Positions 1 through 10,565 of a stretch of DNA of 27,393 nt are shown here, piece after piece. Origin of the DNA: Azolla pinnata (Eukaryota; Streptophyta; Polypodiopsida; Salviniales; Salviniaceae); NCBI GenBank assembly GCA_037176905.1, contig JBBBWG010000149.1, positions 1-27,393 of the forward strand, read 5' to 3'. The position numbers were made by a program, and so were the translations under genes. The notes beneath the pieces were generated by a model. It was not told where the DNA came from, searched no databases, and saw only the letters and a program-made list of their open reading frames with translations. The number at the start of each line of letters is the position of its first letter. Positions within the stretch are counted from its first letter, which is position 1.

Positions 1-2
1 GA

Positions 3-209
3 GTCCCCGCCGCCCGCGTGCGCGCCATGCGCGCCGCCCTCCTCCGCCTCCTGCCCTCCCTCGTCTACGCCCACCCCGACGCGCGGCTCCGCGACTTCGG
101 CGACGCCTTCGACGTCGCCCTCCGCGGCGTCATCGCCAAGGCCCGTGCCAACGTGGCCGCCGCCCGACAACCGCCCCCCGGCAGCCGCAGCGCTCCCTCG
201 TTAGGATGA
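3..209 (+). CDS. C-terminal exon of an unrecognised gene (5' truncated by window edge)
   Basis: The frame is open from the window edge to a TGA at 207-209 and gives about 68 residues. It is very GC-rich and ends in a Pro/Ser/Arg tail. The peptide includes ALLRLLPSLVYAHPDAR and LRDFGDAFDVALRGVIAK, which read like amphipathic alpha helices of a real C-terminus rather than repeat noise. The GC content drops sharply just after the stop, as expected at a coding/3' UTR border. I do not recognise the family and do not assign a function. ATG 27-29 is internal to the frame and is probably not the true start, because the frame stays open upstream. An unrelated GC-rich open frame remains possible. Confidence 0.45.
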   Translation, partial: VPAARVRAMRAALLRLLPSLVYAHPDARLRDFGDAFDVALRGVIAKARANVAAARQPPPGSRSAPSLG

Positions 210-456
210 GGTTCTTACTTAGGAAGAGGAAGCGCACCGACCCACTACTCCTTTCTTAACTTCCGAAAAACTCGTTGGTTGGTTCTGTATCCCCCCACTG
301 CCTTGCTTGCGCTCTCTTCTGCCGACCTGGCACCACCCCTCTACTAACTTTCGATTCGTTGGATCCATATACCCCTGCAATCCCTGCCGACTCCGACCCT
401 CTCATGGAGAGCCAACCAACCGCTACTAACTTCGACTCGCTGAGGATTTATATCCC

Positions 457-493
<37 letters not shown>

Positions 494-1040
494 CCGCACC
501 ACCCCTCAACGAGACCTTTGCCTCGGTTTTTTTTCGCCCATTCTGTCGCTCTCGTGCTCACGCCACTGCTCCTCCTCCTCCTCCTCCTCCTCCTCCTCCT
601 CCCCAAAGGCCAGCCGATGTGGTAACTATAGACATGTCGAAGAAGGCCCTATAACCAACCATCTTCCTCGGACTTAGATGCCAGTATCGGCCGTTTTTTT
701 TATGTACCCGACTTTCATCTAGGACGACACATTGCAGAGAAAAGCTGCCTATGTAGAGTGGCATCGGATTTTGCTTGTACCTGATAATAACGCGACACGC
801 AACATGGTGTCCCCACAAATGTACCTGCCTTCCTTTCCATGGGAGGTTGCTTTGGTACTCCTGTATCATCGCCCTCGGATGTCATCCGCTTAACACATGG
901 TACCCTGCCAATATTCATTCAATCTTGGGGATGCGAGCTGTCGTGTCTGCCCTGTCAATCTGATGCTATTACGCAGCAAGCTGTGCGCCGCCAAGAGCTA
1001 GAAATCGGTCTTCATACTGTGAATGATATCGAGGGGTGCC
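210..1040. other. Intergenic / 3' flank with simple repeats
   Basis: No convincing gene is visible. The stretch holds a (TC)n tract at 463-490 and a (CTC)n tract at 569-602. It also has a diverged direct repeat of about 35 bp (341-375 and 422-456, offset near 81 bp) built on CTACTAACTT followed by a GGAT/ATATCCC-type core. The short open frames here are mostly encoded by the simple repeats. The first part is probably the 3' UTR of the gene ending at 209. Confidence 0.5.
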
Positions 1041-1049
1041 ACTGACACT

Positions 1050-3937
1050 AGTATACCACACGAAAATCTCGGCAAAGAGAGGTCATACATATCGTCGATG
1101 CCCATCCTCCAAAGGAAGGACCCATAAACCTTCCCCTGTGGCATTCTTCACACTGTGCTGATGCTGGCTGTGGCATAGATATTGTCCAATGTAGAGCTAG
1201 GCGACCACGCATTGCTGATCTAGTGCCCATGCCCTGAACTCCACGTTGCAACCTGCACCTAATACAGACAGCCAAAGTTGGAGGTGCTCAACTGGTTGCA
1301 CACACCATCAATCACGGCTCCCGCTTTCTCAAGATGCCCTGCTCGGCTTAAGACGTTGACAATGCAAGTATAATGCTCTAAGGTCGGATGGAGATGATAG
1401 GCATTGGTCATGTAATCAAAGACCAAATGTCTAGGCCTCCCTCCTCCACTAGTCCTCCATGACATGCTTTCAACAAAAGAAGGAAAGCGATCGTACCTTC
1501 GAATTGCATTGTTTGGAACAAGCTTAAAACACTTTTGACTTCCCCTGATCTAGCCATAAGCACGTTCCACGAAACTTCATCTCATAATCGCAGCTTCTCA
1601 AAGACTTCTCGAGCTTTTCTGATCATCCTGCACTTGGCATACATATCCGCAGACCTTATGCCCAAGCATTAGGTCCTTTCCTAACAGTCCTTGTTTGGAT
1701 GCTTCAACATACATCTCTTCTCCCATCTCAAGACATCCTGTGCTTTGTGCAGGCTTTCAAAATGCCTATTGTAATGGCCACGTCGAAAACGATCGATACC
1801 TTCATCTCCCCTGCTTTATTTCCGCCCTGTTTTTTTTTTCCTTCTTGCATTTTTCTGAAGCACTAGAGAGCTTCTTCACCTGAACCCGTTTGGATATACC
1901 CATATAACAATGCAGCCCATGTAAGAGCATCCTTTACTGGAAGCTTTCTGAAAACTTCTTCCACTTTTCTCAATATATGACACTTTGTATACATTTCCAC
2001 CGTGCAATGCCAAGCAACACATCTGTTCTAATAGCCTTCTCTCAATAATCTTGGCATGTATCTGTTCTCCTGTTGTGATGGATCCTGTATCCTCACAACC
2101 TTTCAAAATGCAAATAGAAGAGACTATATCTGGAAAGACGCCATCATCTTGCATTTGTCAGAAGAGTTCAAAGATTATCACATTGTCCACACGGGTATAC
2201 ACAGTAATCAATGCATCCCAAGCTATAAGATGTCTTATCCAAAGTCCGTCGAAGGCTTCCCACTTCCTGGAAGTGTCCAGTAATGCTGTCCCGAGAGCAA
2301 TATCTTTTTCTAATAGCCCTTGTTTACTTACTTCGTGATGTATCTTTTTTACAAATTCAATGTCATAACCTATGTTGCAACAAGCTTTCAAAATGAACAT
2401 AAAATTGACCATATCCAGAGAAAACCCTTCATCTTGCGTTTGGTGAAAGCATTGTAAAGATCCATGTTGGATACATCCAGCAATTAACTCATTCCAAGCT
2501 ATAACATTTTGAACGTTTAAATTTTGAACTGTTTTTGCTTTTTCCATCATCTAACATTTAGCATACATATCTACTAAAGCTGTTCGAGAATAACCTCTTT
2601 TCCTAAACAACCCTCGTTTATGACATCCTGCATCTATTCCCCTATCTGAACAGACCTAATGTAGCCACAGGCCTTCAATATGCAAACAAAAGTTACTACG
2701 TCTTGAAAAACATCATCTTATTGCATTTGACTGTAACAATTGAGAGCATCATCATAGAGCCCATGTTTTACAATCCATTACTGATGAATCCCATGATACA
2801 ATGTCTTTTATTTAAATTTCTTCAAAAACCTTTTGTGCTTTCTCAATAGCTCCACATTTTGCGAGCATATCAAGTACTGTAGTACCAAGAAGAACATATT
2901 TTCCAAGACAACCTTTGTTTCGAGCCTTAGTATGTAACTCTTCTCCCAGTTCAAGCAATTTTATGCTTGCACAAACTTTCAAAATGCAAATAAATGTGAC
3001 CGAATTAGGTGATATACCTTGCTCTTAAACCTGCTTGAAACAGTTTATAGCTTCATGAAAAAAACCGTACTGAAAATAGCCATAAATTAATGTATTTCAT
3101 GTTACTACATTCTGAACTCGAAGCTTTACAACTTGCGTGTTAACACATTTGGCATACATATCTACCAATGCATTGCCAATCATGATGTTTACTTTCAATA
3201 ACCCTTTCTTGGTAACTATGGCATAAATTTGGTCACATATTTTCAATGACTTTATACTTCCACTAGCTTTCAAGACGCATACAATAGTGATCCCATCTGG
3301 CAAGACAGCTTGCTGTTGCATAGATTTGAAGCTCTTTGAAGCTACTTGACCATAACTATGCTCCGCAAATCTACCGATGAGAACATTCCAAGCCACAACA
3401 TCATCTTCAACAATAATCTCATCATTGACTCATACATTTTGAGTTTTCTCCAATATCCCACATTTAGCATACATATCCCCAATTTGTTGTGCACAGTACC
3501 ACATTGCCCCTCAGTAAATTTTGCTTCTTCACCTCAGCATATATCTCTTCTCCCCTCTCAACCAATCCTAGATTTCCACAAGCTTTCACAACACAATTGA
3601 AAGCAACTGAATCTGGTGAAACTTCATATGCGTGAACCGTTCCAGGGTTTGATCAAATAAACCATGCCGACCATATCCACTACGCAACGCATTCCAAGAG
3701 ACGAACATCCTTGGGCTCAATATCATCGAAGAGATACTTCGCATCGAGAAGAGACCCGAACTCCGCATACACGCTGAGAAGATCATTGCTGATTCTGGTA
3801 TCTTTTTTCCCAAACAGGCCATGCCGGAGAAGGGAGCTGTGCGAATCCCTGGCTCCGTGCAGATCCTTCTGTCTGCCGCAGCGCTTGTCTGGTTGGTGAG
3901 AAGGGGAAATTTCTCTGAGTCGAGGCAGCATGAACAT
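1050..3937 (-). pseudogene. PPR (pentatricopeptide repeat, PLS/DYW-style) pseudogene
   Basis: On the minus strand, successive fragments in different frames translate to PPR repeats in the correct order. From the 5' end (3937) they are: NDLLSVYAEFGSLLDAKYLF and DDIEPKDV; SWNALRSGYGRHGLF; MAWNVLIGRFAEHSYGQVA, then LPDGITIVCVLKASGSIKSL and GNALVDMYAKC (3396-3097); VIAWNELIAGCIQHGSL, then LILKACC-like and LLEKDIALGTALLD (2550-2158); MQDDGVFPDIVSSICILKG and GEQIHAKIIERRLLEQ (2154-1876); and YHLHPTLEHYTCIVNVLSRA plus GHLEKAGAVI (1465-1259). The last is the block that precedes an E motif. Multiple in-frame stops and frameshifts separate the pieces, so no intact protein is possible. Functional relatives bind organellar RNA for editing or processing. 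The end near 1050 is uncertain, because only weak E-motif-like wording is left below 1259. Confidence 0.85.
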
Positions 3938-3939
3938 GC

Positions 3940-4140
3940 TGTGTGCAGTGTGTGAATACGTATTTGTACGCGTGCATGTATGTATCCGTATTTGTACGTA
4001 TACGTATACGTATGTCTATGTGTATGTACATGTGTGTATGGGCACATCAACATGTATATGTGGGTGTGTGTATGAATATGTAGTGTATCGCTCTACATAT
4101 AGGTACATATATGTTTACATCTACGTATACGTATGCTCAT
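3940..4140. repeat. Alternating purine-pyrimidine (TACG/TATG/TGTG) simple repeat
   Basis: The stretch is dominated by TAC GTA TAC GTA and TGTATG steps, with an almost continuous purine-pyrimidine alternation. It lies directly at the 5' side of the PPR pseudogene. The apparent protein coded here (Tyr/Val/Cys-rich) is a by-product of the repeat. Such alternation can adopt Z-DNA under supercoiling, which is a general property and not shown here. Confidence 0.7.
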
Positions 4141-5075
4141 ACATTCTCGTTGGCCTCAGATTGCAACCTGAACGAGATCTTACAGTTCGAATGCACCACA
4201 GTGTGAACTTGTTCTCGATCTTCTTCACGACCATGTCTATAGTCATTCTCAGCCTAGGAACGGCCGGGGCACGAAGCTATCTCGGAGCCCAGAGGACCAG
4301 AAAACCCTTCTTGGGCCTTCAGTTCTGTGCGCGACAATTGGTATCGTATTCTGCAAACATGCAATTGGTATAAGGATGCCTTGTATCAAGCTACACCTAC
4401 ACACTCTGGGAAATCATCAAACCCACCTCTTCTGCGTATAGGATAAGTGCCCATTCGACTCGGGAGACCTTTCCTTGGGGGGCCCATTATCCGGTCTGTG
4501 GGAGCAGCACCGATGATCCGACGCAACATGATCTGAAAGATCGCATCACAACGCGGGAATTCCGACCAAGGGGGGGATCGTTGGTTCGATCCACCTTTGG
4601 TGGCGAATCGGATCGAACCGCCAAGGTGATCGAACCGATACACGCACTCGGCTTACTGCAACGATCTCCTGATGATCGATCCGATCTGTCTCAGAACCTC
4701 TCTTGGTCGGGGTCAATGCCCAACTAGCGTGCGTTATCGGATAATGTCCGAATGCCTTCATGTCATGCATACAATGGAATTGAAAGAGGTACGTGTGCGG
4801 TTACATTAGGCTTCAAGTACATGCATGCAAGAGAAGTGAGTAAAGCTTTTCATTCAATGGAGTGGAGTGCATGTATATAGAATGGATATGGTGGAGTAAA
4901 GGCAGCTGGAACAGTCAAACCATGGAAGATGCAAGAAATCTACTCTCAAGCCCCTTTGGAACATTGTTGACCTCAAGCCTTGAATGTTGAGAGAATTTGA
5001 AATGATTTTGCTGTTGTAGATCTGAGCTCAGTTTCGATTCGAAATTTTCGGAGCCTACACGAGAAGCACCCTAAA
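4141..5075. other. Intergenic, no gene recognised
   Basis: Nothing I can name lies here. Around 4555-4660 there are several short inverted copies of GGTTCGATC / GATCGAACC that could form small stem-loops. Open frames on both strands are short and resemble no family. Confidence 0.4.
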
Positions 5076-5077
5076 AG

Positions 5078-5490
5078 TCTAAACCCTAAACCTCTGATGC
5101 TTGAACATAGTTGCGGAGATTCAAAGACATGTTTTCCACATCTGCCTTGTAGATGAATGGATGACAGTAAACCCTAGATTGGAGAGCAGGGTTTGCTCGA
5201 TGAGATTACCCGCGATTCGATGCATTCCTTCTCCAGTAATTGAAGAGAAAGTAGCAGCTCTTCTTACTCAACTCAGAGCTGAAAGTGATGAGCTGCATAC
5301 AGAGATGTGGTGAATGAATCTCTGAAACCATGTTCAAAGCATCAGAGGTTTAGGGTTTCAGGGTTTATTCAAACTCCAGCTTGATGAGATTACCCGCGAT
5401 TCGATGCATCTCTTCTCCATTAATTGAAGAGAGTAGCTCTCCTTACTCAACTCGGAGATGAAAATGATGAGCTGCATAGAGAGGTGGGTA
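5078..5490. repeat. Duplicated block with inverted telo-box-containing arms
   Basis: Two near-identical direct copies (about 5198-5311 and 5383-5489, offset about 185 bp) start with GATGAGATTACCCGCGATTC and end with GATGAGCTGCATA. In addition, the sequence at about 5080-5108 (TAAACCCTAAACCTCTGATG and onward) is repeated in inverted orientation at about 5330-5359 with one inserted base, enclosing a loop of about 220 bp. Each arm holds a telo-box-like AAACCCTAA/TTTAGGGTTT. The frame at 5101-5313 lacks an ATG, and I do not call it a gene. Confidence 0.6.
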
Positions 5491-6237
5491 AAAACAAGAA
5501 GAAGAAAGAAAAGGAAAACTTCATTCAATTAGGTCCTGAATGCTGCTACATATATGCAAGCTAGCTAGGCCGGATATGGCATGAAGATATGGAAATCTAC
5601 TGATACAGCGACACCAGCCAAGCTTCTATATAATGGCTATAGTGTGAGTTAATGAGGAGTATCTTTGAATTGCATTTGCTCCTTTAGAATAATAGCATCA
5701 GTGAGCAGATGAAACAGAAAAGTGAGAAATTTCACCAAGAAATTCTGAGAGGCGAGTTGATCAACAGATTATCTATCAATCAACGTACAAGGAATCAGAA
5801 GCTCTCATCTCACTACAATTTTTCATTTGAATCCAAATACTGATGATACATATGAAATTAGAATTCCAAATGCCTATTCAACTAAATTAGTCAATGAAAT
5901 GATTAACTAGACAGCCCGGAAACCAGGATCATGTCAAACTTACACACAATGCCTCTATGCTTCGAATTTTCAAAAGCTGAAAATTCCTGAAGCCAGGAAA
6001 TCAGGCAGAAGAAAGCTTGAATCCCAGGATTCGGTTGCATGGTTCCTCCTCCATTGATCTCTAATCCTCCAGGGCAACCCATGGCCAAGAGTTCTCAAGG
6101 AAATCATGGCCAAAACAAGATCCAACGAGAAGAAAAAGAATCTCTTATTTTCTGAGGAAACCATGGCTAAAAAGGATCCCACCAAGCAGAAGAGGATGAA
6201 GGAAAACTTGAGAGGTTACAGCTTGATGTTTCTTGAT
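5491..6237. other. Downstream flank of the MGACFSK gene; no separate gene
   Basis: This stretch lies downstream of the stop codon of the minus-strand gene at 6238-9447 and probably includes its 3' UTR. The plus strand at about 6104-6200 carries a small internal duplication (ATGGCCAAAACAAGATCC versus ATGGCTAAAAAGGATCC), which creates a Lys-rich frame without other support. Confidence 0.4.
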
Positions 6238-9200
6238 TCATTCAAATTGAAAACTCGAGAGATTCGGCTTCTCAAACTCGTCTCGTGTTTCCTTGGCATA
6301 CATGGAAAGGGACCCACCTCCTCCCATGTTAAGGTCTGCCACTGCTTTAAGGATCGAGCAAGCTTTAGAGACAGAAGGCGGAATCGTTAGGTTTAGGACT
6401 CCAGATTGCACATCAGGGAACACAAAAGGTTCACAACTCCTTTTGATCGGCGAAGCTACAGGATTTCCATTCTCATTCTTGATGAACAAACTTTGTGTTC
6501 CGGCTTCAGCATCATCTTTCATCAGAAGTGGGTGGTGAGTGGGGCTTTGTTGTGGTGTTGCTCGATTTGCTTGGTGATTTGCACCTTGCTGCATTGCACA
6601 ATTCACTTGGAGATTTGGGCTTTGCTGCATTGTTCGCTTCACCTGGTGATTTGGGCTTTGTTGCATAGTTCGATTTGCTTGGTGATTTGGTTTTTGGGGT
6701 TGGTTTTGATGCTGTTTATATTGGTTTTGCTGATGAATTGAAGAAGAAGAAAAAGGCTCTTTGGGTGACAAGCAAGGCTGCTTCCTCATGTACTTTAGAT
6801 CATTTTCATCCCCATCCTTATCATCATCTTTCTTGTTGTTAGCTGGTGTTTCGGATCCGGGGACCACTGAGCGATGTTGATGATTTGATCTATACTCTTC
6901 CAAAGCTTTGAATGCGCTGAGCACAGATTTCCCTCCCTTAACCAGCTTCTCTGCTTTCAACTCGAGTGATTCATTGTCCTCATGACTACGATCTCCTCCT
7001 TCGTCTCTATGCTCTCTGACTGCATCATCAGCAAACTTCAGCTCATTGATCGTCATGTTTCGGTCGCTCGGTTTCGACATTGGCCCAAAAAGCTTGCCTT
7101 TCGGCTTCAGGAGATTGCTCGATTTCAAACTACTTGTGTTATCTCTCTCGGATGCCTGCTGTATCTCTCGCAAGGGCGTCCTGTTGCTGCTATATGGCTT
7201 CCTGGAACGGTCCTTTCCTCTTTCTTCTCCTTCCTTTAGAGAGCCAGAACAATATTAATCAATAGGATACGGAAACCATGCGATATATGCATGTGTGTGG
7301 CCTAATATCTTCAGGTTCCACATCTAAAACAAGTATTCAATTCTGTTTGGATGAAGTAAATCAGCAGTATGAATCCATTGATAGTGCATACTAATGAAGA
7401 AGCATATTTGGTTTTGATAGTTTTGAAACACAGGCACAAACAAGCATTCGAGGACGCATACAAATACTCAAGGCATAAATAAGCATTAGAATGATGCATA
7501 CAAATAATTATATTGAATTTCAGACACTAAACATTACATAGAGATTAAATATGCCCTAGATTCAAAATATCAAATCAAACTGTAATGAAATTGCACCATG
7601 GATACAAAGACCCATAGATCCATGGAAACACATCAAAACGAGCAAGTGATCTCAGACACAAATTAATGGAAACACATACAAATGATCAATTAATCTCAGA
7701 CACTGATCCATGGAAATTCATGCAAATGAGCATTTGATCTCAGACACAAATCTAGGGACACACATACAAGTAAATGCGCCCATTGATCTCAAATATAGTT
7801 ACAAATGGGGTATTAATCTCTGACACGGATCCATGAAAACACAAAATAAGCTCAATGATTTCAGACACAGATCCATCAGTAGAAAAATGCAATTTTAAAG
7901 AGCAATACCTTGACCAGATCCAAATGCCCGATATCAGAAGTGATGGAGTGTTCCATTGATCCATCCACGATACGATTAACACTCGAGGTCCTACGAAGAG
8001 GAGAATTCTCTCTTCTCCTGATACCTTCGCCTGATCCAGCAATAGTCGAGCTTACGATTCCTTTTCTGCTAGTTATTGCTATTGATGCTGCTGCTGCTGC
8101 TGCTGATGATGATAAAGTGAAGCTTTCATGGCCTGTTGATACCTTCGCCTGATTGTTTTGCCTCTTCAAAACAGCCACAGAAGCCGAGGATGAAGAAGAT
8201 GAAGATAACGGTGGTACAGCGAGAACAGATGACTTCTTCGGGGGTGAAGGTTTTCTGACATATCCTTCTGTCGGTGGAGCAAGCTCTGCGTTGTCCCCAC
8301 TTGGGATTCTTCTGTGAGAAGCAGAAGAAGCATGGATCAAAGATGAAGATGACAAATTGTTGCTGTTCTGATGGTAAGGATCTGAAGAAAGAATCGGTGA
8401 TGAAGCTCGAGCTTTCATCGCCTCTTGATTCCTCCTATTAGGACTCAATGATCCTCTGAGAGATGGGTTCTTTGAGAACTGAGGGCTTCCATGATGGAAG
8501 TGTTGTTGCTGATGATGATGATTGTCTCTGACGCTCTGCACCCGCTTCAAAGGCGATGAAGGAGAAGGGTATCTCTGCTGATTAGAAACAGAAGAAGCTT
8601 CAACTGCTGCTGGCGATGGTGATGGCAAAGAAGAAGTTACCTTCTTCTGCATCGTCTTCCTCTCTGGAGTAGTAGCTATGGCGACGCTCGCCAGATCTGA
8701 GCTCTGATGATCCATCTGATGAGAAGAAGAAGAAGAATATCGTTGCTTCTTCTTTCCTGTCAGAGAAGAAGACTTCTGAACGTAATCTTGAGACACTAGT
8801 GTTTCTTCTCCGCCATAGCCAGGTCTACTGGAAGCTTGCATCTCTGCTTTCACGGCCACTTGAGCAATTAGGGAAGAAGAAGAAGAAGAAGAAGATTTCT
8901 TCAAGCTTTCTGCTTGCTGTAAAAGCCATTGCTTTCTCGCAAAGGATGGAAATTTACAGTCTTTTACTTCTTCTTCTTCTTCTTCTTCTTCTGCATCATC
9001 TCCGTCGCCGTCTGTGATTCCTTCTTGTTCGTCTTCATCTTCTTCGTCCTTAATAACTCTCGAAGCTTTCCTTCTGTCTGTGAAGGAAAGAGCGTTAGAA
9101 CGGGTAGGTTCTGACGGAGATGAAGCTTTTCTGATGAGGCCATATCTGCATTGTTTCTGCCTCTCGGATTTAATAGGAACAGAAATGGACGAGGAAGAAG

Positions 9201-9447
9201 AATTAGGGTTTGGATCGAGGGTGGGATTTCTTGCGGGAGAAGCGGTAATGGCTTCGTTTTTCTTCTGATCTGGATTTGAAGCTCGCCACGCATGCTTCAG
9301 ATCAGAAGGCACTACCTCCACAGTCGACGGATTATCTGTGGCTCTACGAGTTGCTGCTGCTGCTGCCGCTGCTGTTGTTGTGGCTATGGTGGAATTGTCC
9401 AGCTCTTCATTCGTTCGGTGCGAATGTTTACTGAAGCAAGCTCCCAT
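6238..9447 (-). CDS. Plant-specific MGxCxSK / SRRM-like protein, predicted N-myristoylated, two exons
   Basis: Exon 1 is 9447-7909 and exon 2 is 7233-6238. The donor (AAG|GTATTG) and the acceptor (CTCTAAAG|GAAGG) keep frame (phase 0) and give 844 residues. The protein starts MGACFSKH, an N-myristoylation signal with Gly2 and a palmitoylatable Cys4, so membrane attachment is expected. Most of the chain is disordered: Ala, Ser, Asp/Glu and Gln/His tracts with many basic SP and RRxS sites. Exon 2 ends with VSKACSILKAVADLN and a short acidic/aromatic tail. From memory, this end block and the MGxCxSKK start together define a plant-only family often labelled serine/arginine repetitive matrix-like, whose function is unknown. 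Exon 2 also contains about four 12-residue repeats of the type PNHQANRTMQQS (roughly 6540-6700). ATG 9447 is chosen because it gives the acylation motif. The exact intron borders are inferred. Confidence 0.8.
7600..7875. repeat. Intronic tandem repeat, about 44 bp x 6
   Basis: The core TGATCTCAGACAC recurs at about 7651, 7695, 7739, 7788, 7818 and 7860, usually followed by GATCCATGGAAACACA-like sequence. Spacings are about 44, 44, 49, 30 and 42 bp. The array sits inside the single intron (7234-7908) of the MGACFSK gene and ends about 35 bp from its 5' splice site. Confidence 0.7.
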
Positions 9448-9555
9448 GGCTTGCGGATGATGGCTATGGCGATGGCGGTAGAGGAGGAAGAAGTTTCAGC
9501 CAATCTTCAAAGGAGAATGGATTGAGCTGCGAGGAAGAATCGGAGAGAAGCCATG

Positions 9556-9560
<5 letters not shown>

Positions 9561-9595
<35 letters not shown>
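9561..9595. promoter_or_regulatory. (GA)n/(CT)n tract in the 5' region of the MGACFSK gene
   Basis: A pure 35-bp CT dinucleotide run reads as GA on the coding strand, 114-148 bp before the minus-strand start codon. GAGA-type tracts are common in plant core promoters and 5' UTRs, where they bind BPC-type factors. That role here is inference. A (TTCC)n run follows at about 9720-9750. Confidence 0.5.
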
Positions 9596-9599
<4 letters not shown>

Positions 9600-10080
9600 G
9601 ATCCTTACTCACATTTTGCGGAAGAGATTCGAGAATGGAGGAGCAATGGCCATTCAATCTCTCGGATGAATTACGATCTGGGGACGGAAGCTTGATCTCT
9701 GAGAAAAACGAAGGCTTCTTTCTTCCTTCCTTCCTTCCTTCCTTTCCTTTCTTTCTTTTCCTGATCTTCCTCCCTCCTGTGCAGAAACCCCCAAGACCAA
9801 ACGAACGCAAATGGCGATGGCGATTTTGCAGGGGTGGAATCGGGCGGATCTGGCGAATTTCTGGTCCAGGAAAGGAGGAGGAAAGGAGCTTCGAGCGATG
9901 GCGGGCGGCAGGATCAGGCGGCACAGAGAGATTTCCACCAAACAAAGCAAAGCGAAGCGAAGCGAAGCAAAAGCTTGGGGACGGAAGCCAATTAGGGTTG
10001 CGGAAGAAGAAGCCGGAGCTCAGAGAAACTAGGGTTTCGGCTCCCCAACTGCAGGAGGGGAAAGGAAGAAGGCGGCCTGG

Positions 10081-10170
10081 TTAGGGTTAGGGTTAGGGTT
10101 AGGGTTAGGGTTAGGGCTTCTTCGGCAGCGCCAGCATGGGAAAGGAAACCCTAACCCTAATTAGGGTTCT
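10081..10170. promoter_or_regulatory. Telomere-like repeat and telo-box cluster
   Basis: Six perfect TTAGGG hexamers occupy 10081-10116. They are followed at about 10147-10167 by AACCCTAACCCTAATTAGGG, which carries the motif in both orientations. Further single motifs (TTAGGGTT, TAGGGTTT) lie at about 9990-10035. Telo-boxes are known promoter elements of growth-related plant genes. The cluster is about 630-720 bp upstream of the MGACFSK start codon. It could serve that gene, a divergent gene towards the gap, or neither. Confidence 0.55.
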
Positions 10171-10278
10171 GCTGCTTCGTCTTCGTCTTCGTCTTCTGCA
10201 GGAAAGAGAGAGTTCGTGGCTATGGCGGACGAAGGAGCAGGAGCACGTCCTTTTCCCAACGGTCAGAAACATAATTAA

Positions 10279-10532
10279 ATAAATAAATAAATAAATCATT
10301 TTCCCGAGAAATTTCTTAATTTAATTCTCGAAACGAATAAAAGAGGCTAAATGCANNNNNNNNNNNNNNNNNNNNNNNNNNNNNNNNNNNNNNNNNNNNN
10401 NNNNNNNNNNNNNNNNNNNNNNNNNNNNNNNNNNNNNNNNNNNNNNNNNNNNNNNATAAATAAATAAATAAATCATTTTCCCGAGAAATTTCTTAATTTA
10501 ATTCTCGAAACGAATAAAAGAGGCTAAATGCA
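10279..10532. other. Assembly gap (100 N) between identical 77-bp copies
   Basis: The N run is 10356-10455, exactly 100 bases. The 77 bases before it (10279-10355, starting with the ATAA tetranucleotide run and ending GGCTAAATGCA) are identical to the 77 bases after it (10456-10532). This is what an unmerged contig overlap looks like. The true locus probably has one copy and no gap. Confidence 0.85.
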
Positions 10533-10565
10533 AAATAAATATGAAGATATAATAAATACAAATAA

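Noticed and set aside
3930..4373. 147-codon plus-strand frame rich in Tyr, Val and Cys
   Set aside because: It is encoded largely by the alternating TACG/TATG simple repeat and overlaps the decayed start of the PPR pseudogene.
4555..4660. Inverted GGTTCGATC motifs as a possible tRNA gene
   Set aside because: GGTTCGA recalls a T-arm, but no cloverleaf with acceptor, D and anticodon stems can be drawn at the right spacing.
6106..6390. Plus-strand frame starting MAKTRSNEKKKN
   Set aside because: It overlaps the last exon and 3' flank of the MGACFSK gene on the other strand. The apparent basic peptide comes from a short internal duplication.
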